This document shows, one piece after another, positions 61,935 through 64,000 of a stretch of DNA of 64,000 nucleotides (its first letter is position 1; every line of letters begins with the position of its first letter). A program made the position numbers and the translations under genes. The stretch is from Closterium sp. Naga37s-1 (Eukaryota > Streptophyta > Zygnematophyceae > Desmidiales > Closteriaceae). The notes beneath the pieces were generated by a model. It ran no database searches. It had not been told where the DNA came from and worked only from the letters and a program-made list of their open reading frames with translations. The stretch lies in contig CANJKZ010000068.1 in the NCBI GenBank assembly GCA_947471745.1, positions 462,501 to 526,500 of the forward strand. Reading direction: 5' to 3'.

Positions 61935-62555
61935 TTGGCTCAGTACTCACGCAAACCAACGGCTGAGAATCTCTCAGATCTTCAACGAGCCCTTCAATTC
62001 TTCATCTCCACGCCCAATGTCGGGCTCAGTTATTCCACCATCCCAACCACATCCTTCAGCCTCGTTGGCTACGTGGATGCCGATCACGCCGCTGACCCTG
62101 ACAATCGACGGTCCAGGACAGGGTTCCTCTTCCGCCTCGAGCCCAGCGGCCCCATCTTCTGGAACTCTCAGAAGCAGGAGTTGGTTGCCCTGTCATCGGC
62201 GGAAGCTGAATTTATCGCAGCAACAGCAGCTGTTCGCGAAGGCCTCTACATTCAGGAGCTGCTGCAGGAAACGAAAATTCCGGCCTCAACGAACTTTCGC
62301 CTGCACTGCGACAACCAGAGCGCGATTCGCATCGCGAACAAACCTGGTTTCGTCAACCGCACCAAGCACATTGCGCTGCGGTACTTCTTCGTGAAGGATG
62401 AGGTGGACAAAGGCAAGGTCAACTTGACCTACTGCCCGACCGGTGACATGACAGCAGACTTCCTCACGAAGCGACTGCCACGCCAGCAGTATCAGCACTG
62501 CTCCGAACTCAGCGGCGTGGTCAAGCAGGTCAAGTCGAGCTGCGGCCAGGAGTGA
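61935..62555 (+). CDS. Cop4 RNase H end
   Basis: Same frame as the polyprotein after the single TAG (61932-61934). It encodes LAQYSRKPTAENL, GYVDADHAADPDNRRS, SSAEAEFIAATAA, LHCDNQSAIRIANKPG and RTKHIALRYFFVKDEV, ending TADFLTKRLP and a TGA at 62553-62555. RNase H acidic residues appear intact. Readthrough or a single back-change would rejoin the frame; I cannot tell which, if either, happens. Confidence 0.88.
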   Translation: MAQYSRKPTAENLSDLQRALQFFISTPNVGLSYSTIPTTSFSLVGYVDADHAADPDNRRSRTGFLFRLEPSGPIFWNSQKQELVALSSAEAEFIAATAAVREGLYIQELLQETKIPASTNFRLHCDNQSAIRIANKPGFVNRTKHIALRYFFVKDEVDKGKVNLTYCPTGDMTADFLTKRLPRQQYQHCSELSGVVKQVKSSCGQE

Positions 62556-63008
62556 AGGGGGGTGTTACGAATAGTAATACTTGAATATTACTGTGCACTC
62601 CTCACCGCAGCAAAGAGAAGCACGCAGTATCGCGAATGAACGCGAAGCGTCAGATGGTTGGAAACGACCCGAAGCGTCAGACAGTTGGGACGCATCTGAA
62701 CCGTCGGAGCAGACAACATCAGGCAGCTGCAGGCAGGATGGTTTCGGCGGGAACAGTTTCGTAACTGTTCGCGCCGCACAGTTGGGAATGTATTTGAATA
62801 AAGGAATGTACCCCTTAGAGTACATGGCTAGCTAGGTCGATTCATATTCCCCTGTACTCTTATTTATATCGTTGTATCTGCATGTCTTAACTATCTCAAG
62901 CATTTACATTGACTCTGCTATTGAGGTCAAGGGCCCACCAACATCACTTCTCTGCGTGCGAACCTTCCTGAGTAGATCCTAGGCCACGATCAACTTCTGA
63001 TCTCAGCA
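62554..63008 (+). repeat. Cop4 polypurine tract and 3' LTR
   Basis: GAAGGGGGG (62554-62562) abuts the 3' LTR (62563-63008, 446 bp). The LTR equals the 5' LTR in length. Confidence 0.93.
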
Positions 63009-63480
63009 AGACACAGCCACATAATATTTGGACATCGCCTCACCGTAGTGCTGCACCACTTCCTGCACCTTGGCTTTTGTCAGTGGGCCATACTGCAGCA
63101 AATTAACAAAGCTGTAGCGTTTGAGCAAACCACTCCAGGTGCTTGTGATGTTCTTCCAATGTGTGACGTTTTTCTCAGTTGGCATCTTGGCAGCAAGGCA
63201 CGATTGAACAGGACTTGCAAAGGGTTGAGCCCCTCCTGATCGGATGTTGTACACACGTATTTTCTGCACAATGTAACATTCAGAAGCAGAGGACCTGCCA
63301 GTGCCACCCATCATTCGGAGAATGGCAGAGACAGGTGGATCCTCATACGTTAGGTCAACGTTCGTCATTGAAGATTTGGTCTCAGGAAAATACACAATTT
63401 CACGAAAAGAAGCGCAGATGACACATCGAATGTCTCAGGAATGGAAATGAAGCAAGGTGTTGCACCAAACTATATATAAG

Positions 63481-63699
63481 AGCAAGCAACAAACAATTAC
63501 TCACTAAAAACGAGTATTTCCCCATTCCCACGCCACCAAAGGTCTTTCCATGGTTCAGGAAGGAGGTCACTTTTTTTAGTCGACTCAAAAGCGAAGCAGA
63601 ATAGTGAAAGCAAGCAACACAAGATATACCCACTCAAGTCCGAAAAACGAGTATTTCCCCGTTGCTGCCAAGTCACCAACGATCTTTCCGCGGCTACGG
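63481..63699. repeat. palindrome-centred duplication over exon b, unit E
   Basis: A degenerate copy of the exon b region (63481-63553, AGCAAGCAACAA to CTTTCCATGG) is followed by TTTTTAGTCGACTCAAAA (63573-63590, one mismatch from the palindrome) and then the good copy (63611-63699). Units A-D have only one copy of exon b. Confidence 0.8.
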
Positions 63700-63727
63700 G
63701 TTGGTCGCAGCTTGCCCGCAAAGCACA

Positions 63728-64000
63728 CTGAAAGTGAAATTGCGTGGAAGGCGTGCACGATGGTATAAAGATGTTTTTCCCTCCAACGCAGCTGGGTGAG
63801 TTATACAATAACGAAGATGCTTTCTGTCTGTGCTCTGCCGCATCTTGCTATGAACCTGGGCTCGTGAAAAGATGCCGCGTCCCTCTAAAAATCACTGTGT
63901 GGGATCATCTAGCAGTAACCCAACTCTTTAACGATAGATTGATAAGGAAGCAGGTGAAGAATTGATTGAAACATTCTCGTGATTGGGCTGATTGAACGCA
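63728..64000. other. intron between exons b and c, unit E
   Basis: By position and similarity to the other units (CCAACGCAGCTGGGT and ACATTCTCGTG landmarks) this is the b-c intron. Exon c's donor would lie at or just past the window end. Confidence 0.6.

Larger units (their letters stand above)
55782..63008 (+). mobile_element. Cop4, Ty1/copia element of a second family
   Basis: 446-bp LTRs (55782-56227 and 62563-63008) start TGTTACGAATAG and end TCTCAGCA, with TSD AGACA (55777-55781 and 63009-63013). About six differences between the LTRs imply a fairly recent insertion. Internal order is Gag, protease, integrase, RT and RNase H. It is unrelated in Gag and leader to Cop1-3 and lacks their leader minisatellites. 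Gag is interrupted by a TRIM, and Pol has one TAG. Confidence 0.95.
55687..63727 (-). pseudogene. C-terminal module, unit E, split by Cop4
   Basis: Exon a lies in two pieces: 63014-63294 (QKIRVYNIRSGGAQP, THWKNITSTWSGLLKRYSF) and 55687-55781 (HPNNNHALCG, SSAGLRAL, stop). With one copy of the 5-bp duplication removed the pieces total 376 nt, the length in units A and B. Exon b is 63634-63727 (94 nt). A degenerate partial copy of exon b lies at about 63481-63553. Exon c would start just beyond the window. The gene was apparently intact before Cop4 inserted. Confidence 0.8.

Overview
This is eukaryotic nuclear DNA, very rich in retrotransposons. Ty1/copia elements primed by a plant-type initiator-tRNA-Met site, a chromodomain Ty3/gypsy element (chromovirus), a terminal-repeat retrotransposon in miniature (TRIM/SMART) and GT-AG introns all suggest a green plant lineage. 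High GC and alanine/glycine/proline-rich polyproteins make a streptophyte alga (zygnematophyte type, for example Closterium) my best guess. That is inference; no species marker was found.

Host sequence is 1-3362, the 38 bases 18691-18728, 37558-55781 and 63014-64000. It carries a tandem array of a minus-strand gene family in units 0, A, B, C, D and E. A full unit reads, 5' to 3' on the minus strand: a signal-peptide exon; small tandemly duplicated exons (ISQECR type, then CAQC-REQLKEL type); a GVEASKLGD repeat array; coiled-coil exons; two conserved ORFs; and a three-exon C-terminal module. The module is strongly supported: exon lengths are 201 (225 in B), 94 and usually 376 nt, with matching splice phases in A-D. 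Unit 0 shows only its 5' part. A is the most complete. B has lost the signal exon and carries a local inversion. C and D are truncated. E is split by a retrotransposon.

Mobile elements. Cop1 (3363-18690) is a compound copia structure holding two pol regions and several LTRs, bounded by AACCA direct repeats; a TA-flanked MITE sits in one of its LTRs. Cop2 (18729-37552, copia, TSD GTCAG) contains Gyp1 (22784-34628, chromovirus on the minus strand, TSD GTCGC). Gyp1 in turn contains Cop3 (26076-33214, copia on the minus strand, TSD CTGTA), so there are three nesting levels. Cop4 (55782-63008, a different copia family, TSD AGACA) interrupts the last exon of unit E and is itself interrupted in gag by a 347-bp TRIM (56619-56965, TSD CGCGC) with identical LTRs. 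Cop3 is nearly intact, its gag-pol frame broken by one TGA.

The most unusual signals are three. (1) A recurrent short palindrome, typically TTTTGAG..CG..CTCAAAA with a variable but usually self-complementary core, occurs nine times in host sequence and usually lies between the two copies of a local tandem duplication; a 378-bp foldback at 1075-1452 shows the same arrangement with 40-bp direct repeats. (2) Cop4 encodes a WG/GW-rich tract resembling an Argonaute hook. (3) The TRIM has tRNA-like A- and B-box sequences across its LTR/PBS junction.
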